NCBI RefSeq assembly: GCF_028858725.1
Contig: NC_084776.1
Span: forward strand, 930,001 to 994,000
DNA from: Colius striatus
Lineage: Eukaryota > Chordata > Aves > Coliiformes > Coliidae
Length of the DNA: 64,000 bases
Direction of reading: 5' to 3'
The position numbers and the translations under genes are program-made. Of this stretch, positions 21,701 to 32,705 are shown piece by piece (the stretch's first letter is position 1; each line of letters opens with the position of its first letter). Below the pieces are notes generated by a model, which saw only the letters and a list, made by a program, of their open reading frames with translations, was not told where the DNA came from and did no database searches.

Positions 21701-24700
21701 CTCTGAAAATAGCAACACTCTGTGAGGATTATTACGGGACAGTTATCCATCTTATTGATTAGCCCCTTGGTTAATGCCCTGGGTTAAGCTGTCTCTCAGC
21801 AGTGTGTGAGGAGTGAGGCTGCCCAGTAACTTGCCACCTAATCATGCATTTAGCTTATGTTATCAGCAGAATGTAGTTTGGGTTTTTCTACCCTGGAAAA
21901 ATAGTTTGTGGATGTGACTCTTGCTCCTGTGGGCTCCCAGCAGGGACTCTGTGGAACAGCCTCCTTCCCTGGTTATAAAATACATCACGTAATCTCTTAC
22001 CCTGAAGAGTGATCGAAGTTATTTGTCAGTTCAGTTATGAAACTGTCCAATTATAGAGAGAAGGGGGGAAAAAAATCTCCCAAACAAACCACCCCTTATG
22101 TAACTCTTTTTTCTTTCTCAGGCTTGCAAAATTGTTAAGCAGTTGTGGAGCTGTTTCCAGCAGTGAGCAGAGCCTCCACCACAGAGCTTGCCAGGGGGCT
22201 GCAGGGGTGCTGGGGAGCTTCTGGAGCTTCAGGAGAGGCTCCTCAGAAGTAGAACAACTGTGAGAGTAGCAAGTGCTTCAAGGACAGCCCCTGGGGCTGC
22301 GTTAACCCACTTTATTAGCATCATCAGCTGCTGTGAAGCTGCTCCAGCTGGGAAGGTCACTTATTGCCTTTTAAGTGAGGAGAAATACTCTGCTTTTGAG
22401 GTGGGGCATAGCAGCTGCTCTGAAATGTCATGGTGTAGCAGTGTGTTTGAGAAAAGAAGTTTCTGAAAAAGAAGAAAACTTTGAGGGAATGTAAAAATCA
22501 ACTGGCAGATACCAAAGGTGCCCAGGACCTGTGTGCTTGAGGTAGCATCTGAGAGTCCTCTGCTATTATGGTGCAGCACTGGAAAGCTGAACAGTAACAC
22601 TTCTTGGGGGCAAGAACATCCACTAAATGTCCAGCAATACTTTCTTACAGCTCTTGAGGTTTCCCTTGGTGTTCTCCTTGTCCCACTCTGCCCATGTGCT
22701 GTCCTGCATTGCTGAGACAAGTTCTCCTGGTGAGCTCAGGAGGGCTCATGTCACAGGAGAGTGTATCAGAGGGGAAGGGAGGAGCAGGACACTTGCCTGA
22801 GAATGGGTTTGATGAGGCTTGCTGGTGGCTCCAAGCTTAATTTCAAATGAGGAGGACAGTAAACCACGAATTTGGTACAATCTGAATATTACTCCTTTTG
22901 ATTTTGGTGCTGACTGTGCTCTGGTACTGACCAGAGCCTGGATGTGACCTGGCCTTAGCTGTGCCTTGAACCTCATGAGGCAGGACCATGTGAAAGGTAT
23001 GTCAGTTACTTGCAGCTGCTGCCAAGAAGCTGTAGAGCCAAGGATGTGCTCGTGCCTTGTCCCCCTTTGCTTTTAGGGGATGTTTTCACCTGCTTATCTG
23101 CATCATTGCCATCACACAGCCAGTCCAGCAGGCACACGGCAGGATGAGCCAAGCTATTGCCTAGGGAAAGGATAAGCAGCAGACAAGTCGTGTGTTTCTC
23201 CATCTGTTGCTGCACCAGCAGAGGAAGGAAAGGGATGGGTACAAGAAGGGACAATTGCAGCTTCTCTGTTTCCATCCCATCCTGTGTCCTCTGGAGAATT
23301 CACCTGCCAGGTTGCCATGTCCCCTGACTCTCCACAGCCCTCTCCATGGCCTTGTTCCCTCTCTCAATTTCCAGAGTCCTGTGGAGCGCAGAGATCCATC
23401 TCTCTGCTGATGAGTTCCCAGAAAAGCTCATTCTTTGGGAACATCACAGTGCCACAGCTGGAAAGACCATGGCTGATCTTGGAGTGTTGTGACCTGTGCC
23501 TGCTTGCACACAGTCCTGGGACACAGCTTGTCTGTGCCCGTCCCACTTCCCTACTGCCCTGAGAGGTAAAGGGGCAGACAGTGAGAGCTCAGCAACTGTC
23601 ATTTCTGCTTCTGAAATGGACTGTGCTGCTGTAGGGCTGTTCTGTCCAAGGCCCTCCATTTCTTCATTTTAAGTCTTGATCCTCCCAAGCAGCTTTCAGT
23701 GAGGCACAGAAACCAAACAAGGGTGGAAACACACAGGTTCCTCTTGGCAGCACAGTCCTACAAGAGCTTTGTGATGCGCTGACATCGAGGTGTGCAGGGA
23801 CACCCTGGGGTGACAAAGAGGAGGCACCAGCCAGGCTGAGGAGGCCATTTTCACTCATTTTGCTCCTGAATTCCAGGCTGACATCAGATCGAGGGAGTAC
23901 ATTCGGAAGCAGCTGTGGTCACCTCTGGAGGTCGCGTCTTCTGAGCCAGAGAGGTGAGTGTGTGGGCAGCCCGAGGAGCTGCCTCTCCAGGGGCATCTGC
24001 TCATGTAATGATCTTCAGTAATGGCATTAAAGGGACAGACAGGGTAACAAGGTGAGCTCAAGTGACAGCAGGACATATGCTGGCTCCGTAAAGGGTGATT
24101 TCTGGTGGTTGTAGCCATGCTCCTTCACACGTTTCCTCTGCGGAGTACCGTGTCCGAGGCCGGGGAAGGTCGCTGGGGATTTGGGCTGTTTCTGGCGATA
24201 AGCAAAGCGCTCACGCCCACAGGTGTGACATGGGCTGAGCAGAAATAACCCACAGGGAGCTGCTCTCTGCCCCCAGAAAGCAGGGGAGGGCCACACTGCC
24301 TTAGATAACGTAGGCCAGGGGCTGCTCTCTCTGTAAATCCATAGCACATCCACTGAGGTGTAGGAGCTCCTTGTGCTGTGGCTGCGTTGCCTCTGCAGCA
24401 GAGTCCATGAGTGTTACTGGGTTCCCTCAGGCCCACACCAGTGCCAGGCTGGACAGACAGCAGGTAGCCCTGGCTGAAGAGCTGCTGGGACTGAATGAGT
24501 CTGCCAGGACCCAAAGTTCACCCTGCTCTGAGGGTCCCGACAGACCAGAGGAGTGAAGGATGCCAAGGTGGCTGTCAGGGGTTCCTTACGCTGAGGCAGC
24601 TCTCACAGATCCCTTAGGACCCTCAGATACTGCAACCCATCAGGCTCTGCTCAGTTCCTCTATGTTTTAGCTCATACAACCAGAAGAAGGGTCTTTCTGT

Positions 24701-25039
24701 TCATTTGCAGTCACTCAGTGTGGCCAGGCCTTGGGGCAGCCCTGTGCAGTCCCAGCCTGGGTGGCCCTGCTTGTGCTGGAGCTTCATCTCCAGCGCCTCT
24801 CACACCTCCCTGCTGTGGGAGATGCTGATGCTCACACAAAGGGTAGCTAGTCTGGAGGTCTGCAACAGAAAACCCAAACTCATTCCAGTTATGACCATGT
24901 ATCTCAAAACCTGTCTGTCTCAGCCCCTTATCCACCAAGTGACACAGTTATTTGTTCTGCTTCGTTTCTACTTCTGAAGTCTGACAGTTTGTTGGTCTTT
25001 TTCCCTAACAGAAGAAAGGAGGCTGAGCTGGATGGTTAG
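15730..25039 (+). CDS. ENDOV: Endonuclease V (ENDOV), inosine-specific ribonuclease, complete, nine coding exons
   Basis: ENDOV cleaves RNA one nucleotide 3' of inosine and acts mainly in cytoplasm or nucleolus. Nine exons join in phase to 819 nt, 272 residues; human ENDOV is 282. The metal-binding and catalytic acidic residues fall at the same numbers as in human: Asp52 (in VGGVDLSY), Glu100 (in FLAFREVPF) and Asp126 (in LLVDGNG). The wedge motif reads PYVA at residues 90-93, against PYVS in human. The substrate-pocket segments GVAKNLLQVDG and SVGHRV are intact. The start ATG at 15730 has a strong context (GCCATGG) and yields residue numbering equal to human. The C-terminal tail after IRKQL is short, charged and unlike human. 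Intron 7 is long (4.9 kb). Confidence 0.95.
15808..16066. repeat. Composite minisatellite in ENDOV intron 1
   Basis: About ten units of two types alternate. A short 24-bp type carries GGTAACCACGGC, and a 29-bp type carries GATGGGCCCGCCATGG. Both end in CCGTGA or CCGTGG. The order is roughly A B A B B A B B A B, decaying toward the 3' end. It begins about 22 bp after the exon 1 splice donor. Confidence 0.85.
16405..16576 (+). CDS. ENDOV: ENDOV exon 2 (catalytic Asp52)
   Basis: The acceptor is TCTGTCGCCAG and the donor is CTTGAG/GTAAGG, phase 0. It carries the VGGVDLSY motif with the first metal-binding aspartate. Confidence 0.95.
17288..17422 (+). CDS. ENDOV: ENDOV exon 3 (wedge and Glu100)
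   Basis: The acceptor is CTGCTCCCAG and the donor is CCTCAG/GTGTGA, phase 0. It encodes 45 residues including the base-flipping wedge APYVAGF and the catalytic FREVPF. Confidence 0.95.
17851..17890 (+). CDS. ENDOV: ENDOV exon 4 (Asp126)
   Basis: A 40-nt exon with acceptor GCCTTTTCAG and donor CAGAG/GTAGGA, phase 1. It encodes VLLVDGNGLLHPR with the catalytic aspartate. It is too short to stand out as an open frame. Confidence 0.93.
17970..18082 (+). CDS. ENDOV: ENDOV exon 5
   Basis: The acceptor is TTGGCAG and the donor is GAGCAG/GTTAGG, phase 0. It encodes GFGVACHLGVLTDLPCIGVA, nearly identical to human. Only 79 nt of intron separate it from exon 4. Confidence 0.95.
18194..18262 (+). CDS. 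ENDOV: ENDOV exon 6
   Basis: The acceptor is TTTGTCCCTAG and the donor is GGCATG/GTAAGC, phase 0. It encodes 23 residues with GGDTFPLTGTSGRVLGM. Confidence 0.93.
18875..19003 (+). CDS. ENDOV: ENDOV exon 7
   Basis: The acceptor is GAATGCCAG and the donor is CGCCAG/GTACAG, phase 0. It encodes SKPLYVSVGHRVCLQTAVGL and RIPEP-like YRIPEPIRQ, which close the nuclease fold. Confidence 0.95.
19004..23876 (+). other. ENDOV intron 7, 4.9 kb
   Basis: A long intron with no exon I can support. It holds a possible cryptic terminal exon at 19278-19316, an AATAAA at 20162, a hairpin at 20168-20225 and a 15-bp direct repeat at about 20313 and 20336. Otherwise it is unremarkable. Confidence 0.6.
20168..20225. 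repeat. Near-perfect 24-bp inverted repeat (hairpin) in ENDOV intron 7
   Basis: Arms at 20168-20191 and 20202-20225 pair over 24 positions with 22 Watson-Crick pairs, one G-T wobble and one A-C mismatch. The 10-nt A-rich loop is at 20192-20201. An AATAAA ends one base before the left arm. I do not recognise it as a known element. Confidence 0.85.
23877..23953 (+). CDS. ENDOV: ENDOV exon 8
   Basis: The acceptor is GAATTCCAG and the donor is AGAG/GTGAGT, phase 2. It encodes ADIRSREYIRKQL, clearly equivalent to ADICSREHIRKSL of human ENDOV. That makes this, and not the nearer 19278 site, the main continuation of exon 7. Confidence 0.9.
25012..25039 (+). CDS. ENDOV: ENDOV last coding exon (tiny) with stop
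   Basis: The acceptor is TTTTTCCCTAACAG. It adds RRKEAELDG across the splice and stops at TAG 25037-25039. The tail is not conserved with human, so this exon rests on splice-site quality and phase only. If exon 8 were read through instead, it would stop at once (TGA at 23955). Confidence 0.65.
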
Positions 25040-28000
25040 TCTGATGCCAGAAGAAACTACCGGGCTCCTCTTCACTGGATCCTCCCCTCCACCAGCCTGT
25101 GGTCCTGCTGGGTGCAGGGAGAGCAGCACAAGGCCACATCAGACAGGACCAGCAGCCACTACACTGCTCTGGCCCATGGCCCAGCAGCTCCTCTTCCAGG
25201 ATAACGTTTAGGACACGTTTCTTATAGTTGTTTTTTGAGCACTGTAAAGCAAAGTTTCTGTAAGTGAAGGGGCACTTGTAAGTTTGCTGCAACTTCCTTG
25301 AGTACTCAGGCAGTTTTAGGAGGTGATTTACAAAGAGATGCTGAGGCACTTCTAAACAAACTGCAGAGCTGGCCTTTGGCTCCCACAGCACCTGTGTGGC
25401 ACAGAGACTGCCCTTCTCCTCGCCTTTGGACCCACAGCCCGTGTGCTCACGGTGGGAGCAGGAGCCAGCGCAGCCGCAGCCCCGCCTGGGCCCGCCAGAC
25501 AGAGGATGCTGTTCCAGGTGTGTGTGTGACTCAGAGGGAGAGGATGAAACCAACAGCCTGCTGTGGAGTTTGGAAGAGGCTTAGAGGCCTGTGCTGTTAC
25601 CTGAGGAGCTCTCTGTCTGTTGAGTGTCTGTGGCTGCTGTGTGCCTCTGGGACAGACGGCAGCAGCCCAGCCTCAGTGAGTCATGTCTGCGCTGGACACA
25701 CAGTGCTGTGGGGTTGCTGGTCCCAGTGGGCACTTGCTCTGTGTGGCTGCTGGAGCCCAGTTTGGGTGGAAGGACACTGTACCAGACTGTGTTGCTGTTC
25801 CTGTCTCGCTCTGTGCAGTGGCTCCCAGGGCATTCGTGGTGCAGACCAGCTCTACCTGAAGGAAAGATCATCTCAGGGGAAGGAATTCCCCACCAAGGAC
25901 TGGGGAGGGAGGTCCTGAGACACAAATCAGTCAGGATGTTGTCCTGGGCTTGGAGAGGGCTGCTTGGAGTCAGGGCCCTGTGCTCTGGTTTCAATGCTGC
26001 CAGGTACTTTTGCATATGTTTACCCAACACCTTTCGTTGCTCCTTTTTCTCGCTGCCACCTGAGTCTCGGTGCTGTTCTGGTAGAGAGCATGTGGGGCTT
26101 CTTCCCTGTGTCTCTGTGGTACCAGGTAGATGAGAGTTGGAGCTGGTTCCTCCTTCAGTGCTACAGCCTGAAACCTGGGGGGAAATGTGAGGAAGCAGTG
26201 AACTGGCTCTACCAGGCATGTCTGGGGAGCTTTGGAGGGCTGTTCCTTGGGAGTGTTGAAGAGGGGCAGAGGTGCTGCCAAGGTGCTTCCCAAAACCCCC
26301 TCACTGATTGATCTGTTTTGAACAAGCCAGAAGCAGCTGCAGTTTTGGAGCCCCGAGAAGGAGGCTGCAGCCTCCTGGGAAGCCTCAAAGCCATTTTCAC
26401 ATGGGAGTTTGTTATGTGGGTGGACAGAGACTGGGAATGAAAAAATGGCAGTGGAAGCTGCTCCTTTGATCCCAGTGATGTGAGTGGGATCAGAGGGGCT
26501 GCCCCGCAGGGCAGGGGAAGCCTTTGGTGTGTCTGATGCTGCCTTTGGCAGGGATGGGCATGCAGGGGCTGGTGGGCAGGGGTTGGTTGGAACCCCCCAC
26601 ACCCGCTGAGACCACCTCCTGCACCCCTCACCTCAGCCCCTGGCTGGTGCCTTCAGCTCTGAACACACTCTCTATTCCTGTTTGAACCCACAGGACCCCC
26701 TGTACTGGTGGGGGCAAGGGCATTAAGTGAGCACTTCTTACTGGGAAGAACTGGTCCAGAAGCTTTCCCAGCATTTCCCAAGAGCCACGAGGCCACTGTC
26801 AGCAGCAAACAGTTCATCCAGTTCTCATTCCAACCACAGCTGAAGCAGGAACTTCCCCAAAACACAGGAACAGGGTCTTCTAAAGCCTGGCACGAATTCA
26901 GGTGAAAGTGCCTCTATGGCCAGGGGCTGGCTGTTTCTTACAGCCCACAGGCAGGACAGCAGAGAAATCCATCACTTTGTGGGAGTTGCTTAGGCCCTTC
27001 CTGCTGCAGGTTTGCCTCATTTGGCCCAGCTGTGTGAGGAGGCTCTGGGAGAGCAGCTCATGCTGGGGGATTGTCCTGTGAGGAAAGGGCTTTCCTCAGC
27101 AGAGGGGACTGGGGCTCCTCCTGACCTGGCTGTGCAGCTGGAGCAGGTAAGTGCCCCCAGTTTTAAGCTCTTCTGATCTATGGGTGATGTTGTGTGCTTC
27201 TGGCTGGTGTTTGACCACGAGAGGGTTGGGGGGTGTGGGTCAGGGGAGGCTCTGCAGTGGAAGGTGTGAGCTGGGCAGCCTTGAGCCCGGTTTCTCAACA
27301 GGAACATGAGGCTCACATGGTTGTGGGGCTGCAGCTGGCGGTTGCCTCCTGCCAGCAGGCTGTTTGGTGTGTGTGGAGCCTGTGCACTGCAGCCTGCCTG
27401 GCTGCAGGGATCAGGGGAAAAGAGTGTAAAAAGGAGTCTGAAAAAGCATCTCTGGGCACTGCTCCCCTCAGGCCCTGCTGCTGCGTCCCTTTGCTCAGAC
27501 AGACCCTCTCTGCACTGCTGAGTGCAGCTGAACTCCTGAGCTCCCATGGCTTGGCATTACAGCCCCCTCTGCAGGGTGTAGGGGGAGGACGGGTTGCCCT
27601 GGCCTGGGGCCTCGCAGCCCCTCTGCAGAGCTGTGGGAGCTGTGGTCCCATCCTGCCGGGGTGTGTGTTCACCCAGCTGGGTGATGCTGTGTCTGGGGAC
27701 CCGGAGGCTGGGAGGCAAAGGGCTAATCTCCGTGTTTGGTGTGTGCCTGGGGCTCTCTGAGCACAATAAGGGATTAAGTTGGTCTGTATCTAATGGGCTT
27801 ATAAACGAGGGGAGGGAAAATCGCTTTGTAAAGCATGAAACCTCTGCCTAATGGAAGCTGGGAGACTGGAGCCCAGTGTCCTTCCAGCTAAACTCAGACA
27901 CATCTTTCTTTTTAACCCTCTGTCTGCTGGAAATCAACTTTTCATGGTGTTAAATATTTGTTGTCCTGTTCCCAGCAACTTATTGCTGACTTGTTACAAA

Positions 28001-29929
28001 TCCCCACCTCTTGTTGTCACCAAGGGAACTTTTGTGTGTCACGTTCCTGGCTGTGACTGTTGAAGAGCCTCTGACCAGGTCACATTGCTTGGAAACTGCT
28101 CCAGAACAGGGCAGAGTAAACCAAGGGGGAGGGAGAGGAGAGAAAGGAGACTGAATCGTCTCTTGAGCCTGTGATGGGGGCTCTGTAAAAAGAAGGTGGT
28201 TGAGATTGTTCTTTAGCTTCTCACCAGTCAAATAGTGTGCTGTAACTCAAGCCTTGCCCCTCTGCTGCGTGCCTGGAGGGTGGATTAAGGCTGACTACCT
28301 GTGATTAAAGTGAAGTACCACCTCTGGTGCCTTATTTAGCCCGTGTGGCCAGGTGGAGCTGGATGGCAGCGCTGGCATCCGCCGGCTCTGCCCCGGGCTC
28401 CTGGGCTGTGGGGATAAGCTGTGTGGGTCTGGATTTCCTGACTCCCTGCTGTGCTGGCCGTAAGAGATGTGTCACTCAGCTCTGCAGAACGATTCCTGCT
28501 GCAGTGGGGCTGGGGGAGAAGGAAGCTTCACACACCTGCCTGAGCTGTGCAGCCTCTGTGTGGCATCCCTGTGGGCACGTGGCCAGGTGGCTCTGAGCCT
28601 CGACAGCCAGGTGAGGGCTGTGTGAGGCTGGGGCTCAGCACAGCCCTGCAGCCAGCCCCTGCCCCCAGCACGCTGGGAATTAGAGCAGGAGCCAGTTCTT
28701 GGCTTCATGGGTGGGAAGTCACTGGCCCTGCTGAGCTGCACAGGCTGGGGCCTCTTCTGGCTGCCCTGCCTCAGGCTCACCAGCACACACAGCCTGTGCT
28801 GGCTTCCTTAAACCCGAGCCCTCCTCCCTGCAGACTTGGCTTCTGCAGAACTCTGCCCTGCACAGTTAGAGGCAGAGCACAGGCTGCTTAAGAGCTTCCC
28901 TGTGCAAACCTGGGCTGGCATAAGGAAACAAACCCACTCCCCTGCTGAGCCTTGTATTGTTGGCCTCTTCCAGGCAGGAGCTTCTCACCTGCTTCCTGAG
29001 AGCTTGTATGGCCTGAGAGCTCCTTTGACAGCCTTGTTTGCCCTTGGAGGATATGAAGGGAGATGGAGGATTTGTGTCAGACACATAACAAATGGTTTGT
29101 TCTGCCACAGATTCTCTGAATCTGCCTCCTGTATGGTTTCTGTAGACACCTGGAGGTCAGGAAGGAAGATCCCTGCCTGTGTGCTGCTTATCTGGGGACA
29201 TTTGCTATGGGAGAGAAGATGCTTTAGGATGCAAGTCTGTTTCTTCTCTCATTATAGAGGGAGTCTGGATGAGTAACTCAGTCACAGATGTCTAAAGCTG
29301 GGTGAGATGAATTCCCACCTCCGTGTCTGGAGCTCGTGGTAGGCTCAGTGCTGCCTGTGCAGTTTGGATGCAAGGACTGAGCTCTGGTGACTCAGGCTTT
29401 GTATTTTGGGACACTCATGCTGAGAACAGCAAAAGTGGTTTTGTTGGGATTCCCCCCCTCCCTGCCCCCAGGTCTCATTCCTCTTCCCTTCTTGTGCTGG
29501 TCAGGTGGAGGAGGGGCAATTCCTTCCCCAGACGAGGTGCATGTGGAGGCTGCTGGGTCAGGCCATTGTCTGCAGAGCTGCAGAGCTGCAGCTGAGCTTC
29601 CTTCCCCCATCACATTTCCAGTGCGTTTGGCTCGTGCAGAGCTGGTTGAGGCAGCTGTGTGCCTTGGCTCTGTCCCTGCTCTGCTTGGAGCAGGGAAGGC
29701 TGTTCCTCAGCTTTGGACCCCAATCTCTGGCTGCAGACAGGCTTTTCTAGTGGTAGCAGACAGCCTGTGTGTGCAGAGGGCACTGGTGGGGTTGGGAAGC
29801 ATTGCTGTCCCCTTGCCATTGTCTCCTTTTGTCCTATAAACAGTTCTCCACACCAGCCACTCTGCCCTTTCTCGGTCTTGGGCGATCCTCTAATCTGAGG
29901 CAGGCACCTCTTGCTGGAGTCCTGCCAGC

Positions 29930-30030
29930 CCCCTGGCTTTATTTTAAGGCCATATTAATTAAAAGCAAATGAGCAGAGTTTCTCTTGACATCCAAATTAA
30001 TAGCAAATGAGATAATGATGAGCTGTGTCG
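29930..30030. promoter_or_regulatory. AT-rich candidate conserved element
   Basis: Within about 100 bp there are two TTAAT-type homeodomain cores (ATTAATTAA, AAATTAATAG) and two copies of GCAAATGAG or GCAAATGAGA, a POU-like half site. The flanks are GC-rich. The regulatory role is inference from composition only. Confidence 0.35.
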
Positions 30031-32269
30031 TTAGGGTGATGGAGCAGCTTGCAGAGGCCTCAGCCCAAAAGGCACACACGTAGGTCTCTGCTTTTCAGAG
30101 GCTGGAGCTGAGCCTGGGCAGAGCTGGGGCCGTGTCCCCAAGAGGCACTGGGGAGGGGGAGCTGGGAGGGAGGGGGTGGGAGGCAGGGTATGCCTCAGCT
30201 CTTGGCCAGTTGAGAGAAAAGACCCAATTTCTTTGTGGTACCTCCTGTCCTCCAAGAGTATCTGCAGGCAGCAGGGGCTGTGTGTCCCGGTGGGCAGAGG
30301 CACAGCCTCGCGCAGGCAGATCCCGGCTGCCCGGCGTGGGAGAACGCCAGGGCCAGGAGCTGGGGTGCAGGAAGGTGCCTGCTCCATCTCTTGAGCTGCT
30401 GACTGCGTTTACTGGGGGCCAAGGAGCCGTTGTTGCTGAGCAGCCTGGGCAGTGACCCTCCTCCTGTGGCACCCTGGCTCCAGGAGGAGGATGGAGGGCA
30501 AAGCAAGTGAAGCAGAGCCGGCTGCCGGAGCAGCCCTGAGCCCTGTGTCCTGCAGGAGCACGCTCAGAGCACCTCAGTCACCGTTCTGGAGGCCTGATCA
30601 GCCTTAAAAACACAAAATAAAAGCCAGGAAACCAGCCTGTAATTAATTCTTGGGTCAGTTCCCAACTCAAGGGCTGGATGCAGAATGTTTCCTTAGGAAC
30701 GTGCTTTTCCTCGGTTTGCTTGGATTGGCTGCTTGGCTTGTTGTGCTCTGCCTGCAGCCCCCCAGCTGCTCACACCCCGCTGCTGCTGCTCACGAGCTTG
30801 TGAATTGATTTATTTATTGCTTTTTAATGTTATATTTATTGAGCCCTCCTGTGAAGCTCCTGCCCCGGAGCCCCGGGGAGCGCCCCGCGGCCGTGGGTGG
30901 CTGTGCCGGGGCGCACACGGGCGTCTCCCGCCTGATGTTTTGACTGGAGCTGCCTCTCCTGTGTGGAAGCAGCTCCCGTTCGTGTGCTGATGGGGATGTG
31001 CTGAAGCAGGATGTGTGGAGGGAGGGCTGCGCGATGAGCTGACACGCGGGAAGGGGATGAAAGGGAGGAGAGGTGGTGCTGCGAGGCAGCGCTGCTCCTG
31101 TGCCGTCGCTTGGAAGAGGAATGTCCTTCCTCACAAGGGGCAGTGGTGCCCGCTAAAAAGATATCAAACGGATTCTTGAGAGAGTGTTTAGGATCTGAGA
31201 GCCTGTGATGAATCTGGGAGCTTTAACTCGCTCAGAACCGCGGCGGGGAGCGATGTGATTAAAGCTCTCTGATCAACACACAGCCCTTGTTTGTAGTGAG
31301 CAGGGCTGGGAGGGTTTGGGAAATCCAGCTGGTGTGGAGCGGGGTTGCTCCGACAAATTACTTGGATATCAGTTAATCTGGTGGGTAAATATCACCCGGG
31401 TTCTCTTTGTTTGCAGTCAACTGGTACCCAGTTAACGTGCTGTGGTTGTTGCTGGTGGCTGATAGCTCTGAGCAGCCAGCCTCGAAGCCCCAGCCCCTGC
31501 AGATAAACCTCGCAGCCTCTCCTGAGCAGAGTCCCCGTCCCCGCAGCCGGCCGGAGCCTCCTCTCCCCTTCCCACTGAAGCAGATGAATTTCATTGTGCT
31601 GCAAACCGCCTCCGCCGCTGGTTCCTGCGTCCCTCGCCGGCATCTGCCGGGCTGCGCTTGGGCTGTGCGCTCGCAGGGCTGGACCGGGGGAAGCGGCCGC
31701 GGGTGCAAAAGCTGCTCCCTGTGCCCCGTGAGCAGTTGGGGAAAGGACAGAGCTGCAGCGGGAGCGTGTGCCCTGGGGAAGGGTCCTGGATGGAGCCTGT
31801 GGCAAGGATGGGCTGAGGCTGCAGCATCGGGCTGAGGACCTGCAGCAGGGGGCCCGGCACAGCGAGGAAGGGCTGGGAGAGCTCTCCTGCTGCTGGACGT
31901 TGGTGCAAGAAGCCCACCCGGTGTCTGGCCGTCGTGGGAGGGGGGCTGGAGAGACAAGCTGCTGTGAGCTGGGGCCGGGCACAGTCAGGAGGGAATTTAT
32001 TCCCTCGGGAGGGAAAAAATGAGCCAAACTGCATCCCGTTGGTGGTTTGTGTCCCCTCCCCCATCCCGGCTGGGCGTGCGGCTGCCCGGGGGAGCTGCGG
32101 GTCCCTGGCTGTCGCAAGCACCGAGTTGGCGGCGTGATGGGGCTTGGGCATCCCTTCCCCCCGGCCTGGGAGCGGGGGTCCGGGCCTCCACAGCCCCCCT
32201 GTGCCCTCCACGGGCCGGGCCGGGGGCGGCTGCTGGCGTGGGGCTGCCCTGGGCTGTCTGGGACTTGCA

Positions 32270-32400
32270 TAAGAGCCCTGCCAGGATGATAAATGTTCCG
32301 AATCTGCTGCAGGCTATCGCTGACCTAATTTCCAGCATCGCTGTGGATCTTGTCATCTGTTGCTTACAGCTTGGGTGCAGATGGGCTGACAGGGAGCTAA
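32270..32400. promoter_or_regulatory. Candidate conserved non-coding element
   Basis: A balanced-composition segment interrupts a GC-rich tract and carries GATAA, CTAATTTCC and TGACCTAATT-like motifs. No open frame is convincing. Conservation is suspected, not shown. Confidence 0.25.
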
Positions 32401-32629
32401 GTGTGGGAAGGGGTGTGTGGGGACCCCCGGGCTGGGCTGCCCTAGTACCCCCAGCCCTGGGCACACAGGGACTTGCACCCCCTGGGGTTGGGGGCACTGG
32501 GGCAGCACAGAGTGGGCTGTGACCCTGCTGCAGCCCATCTCTCCATGAGATGAGCCTCCTGTGCCCAAGCTGGGGCCAACAAAATACTTGAGGTCCAGCT
32601 CAGCTTTGCTCCCTGCAGATTTCTGCTAA

Positions 32630-32705
32630 ACAGAAAACAAATGCTAATTGCACAGCATAATTAGCGAGATGCTGCATCTATTTTTAATCAGCTTTGGAAG
32701 ATAGA
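32630..32705. promoter_or_regulatory. AT-rich candidate conserved element with TAAT cores
   Basis: It contains GCTAATTGC, GCATAATTAGCG and TTTTTAATCAGC in 76 bp, all homeodomain-like cores, inside GC-rich DNA. Function is inferred. Confidence 0.35.

Noticed and set aside
30616-30621. AATAAA as the ENDOV polyA signal
   Set aside because: It is about 5.6 kb after the stop codon with nothing linking it to ENDOV. The true 3' end remains unassigned.
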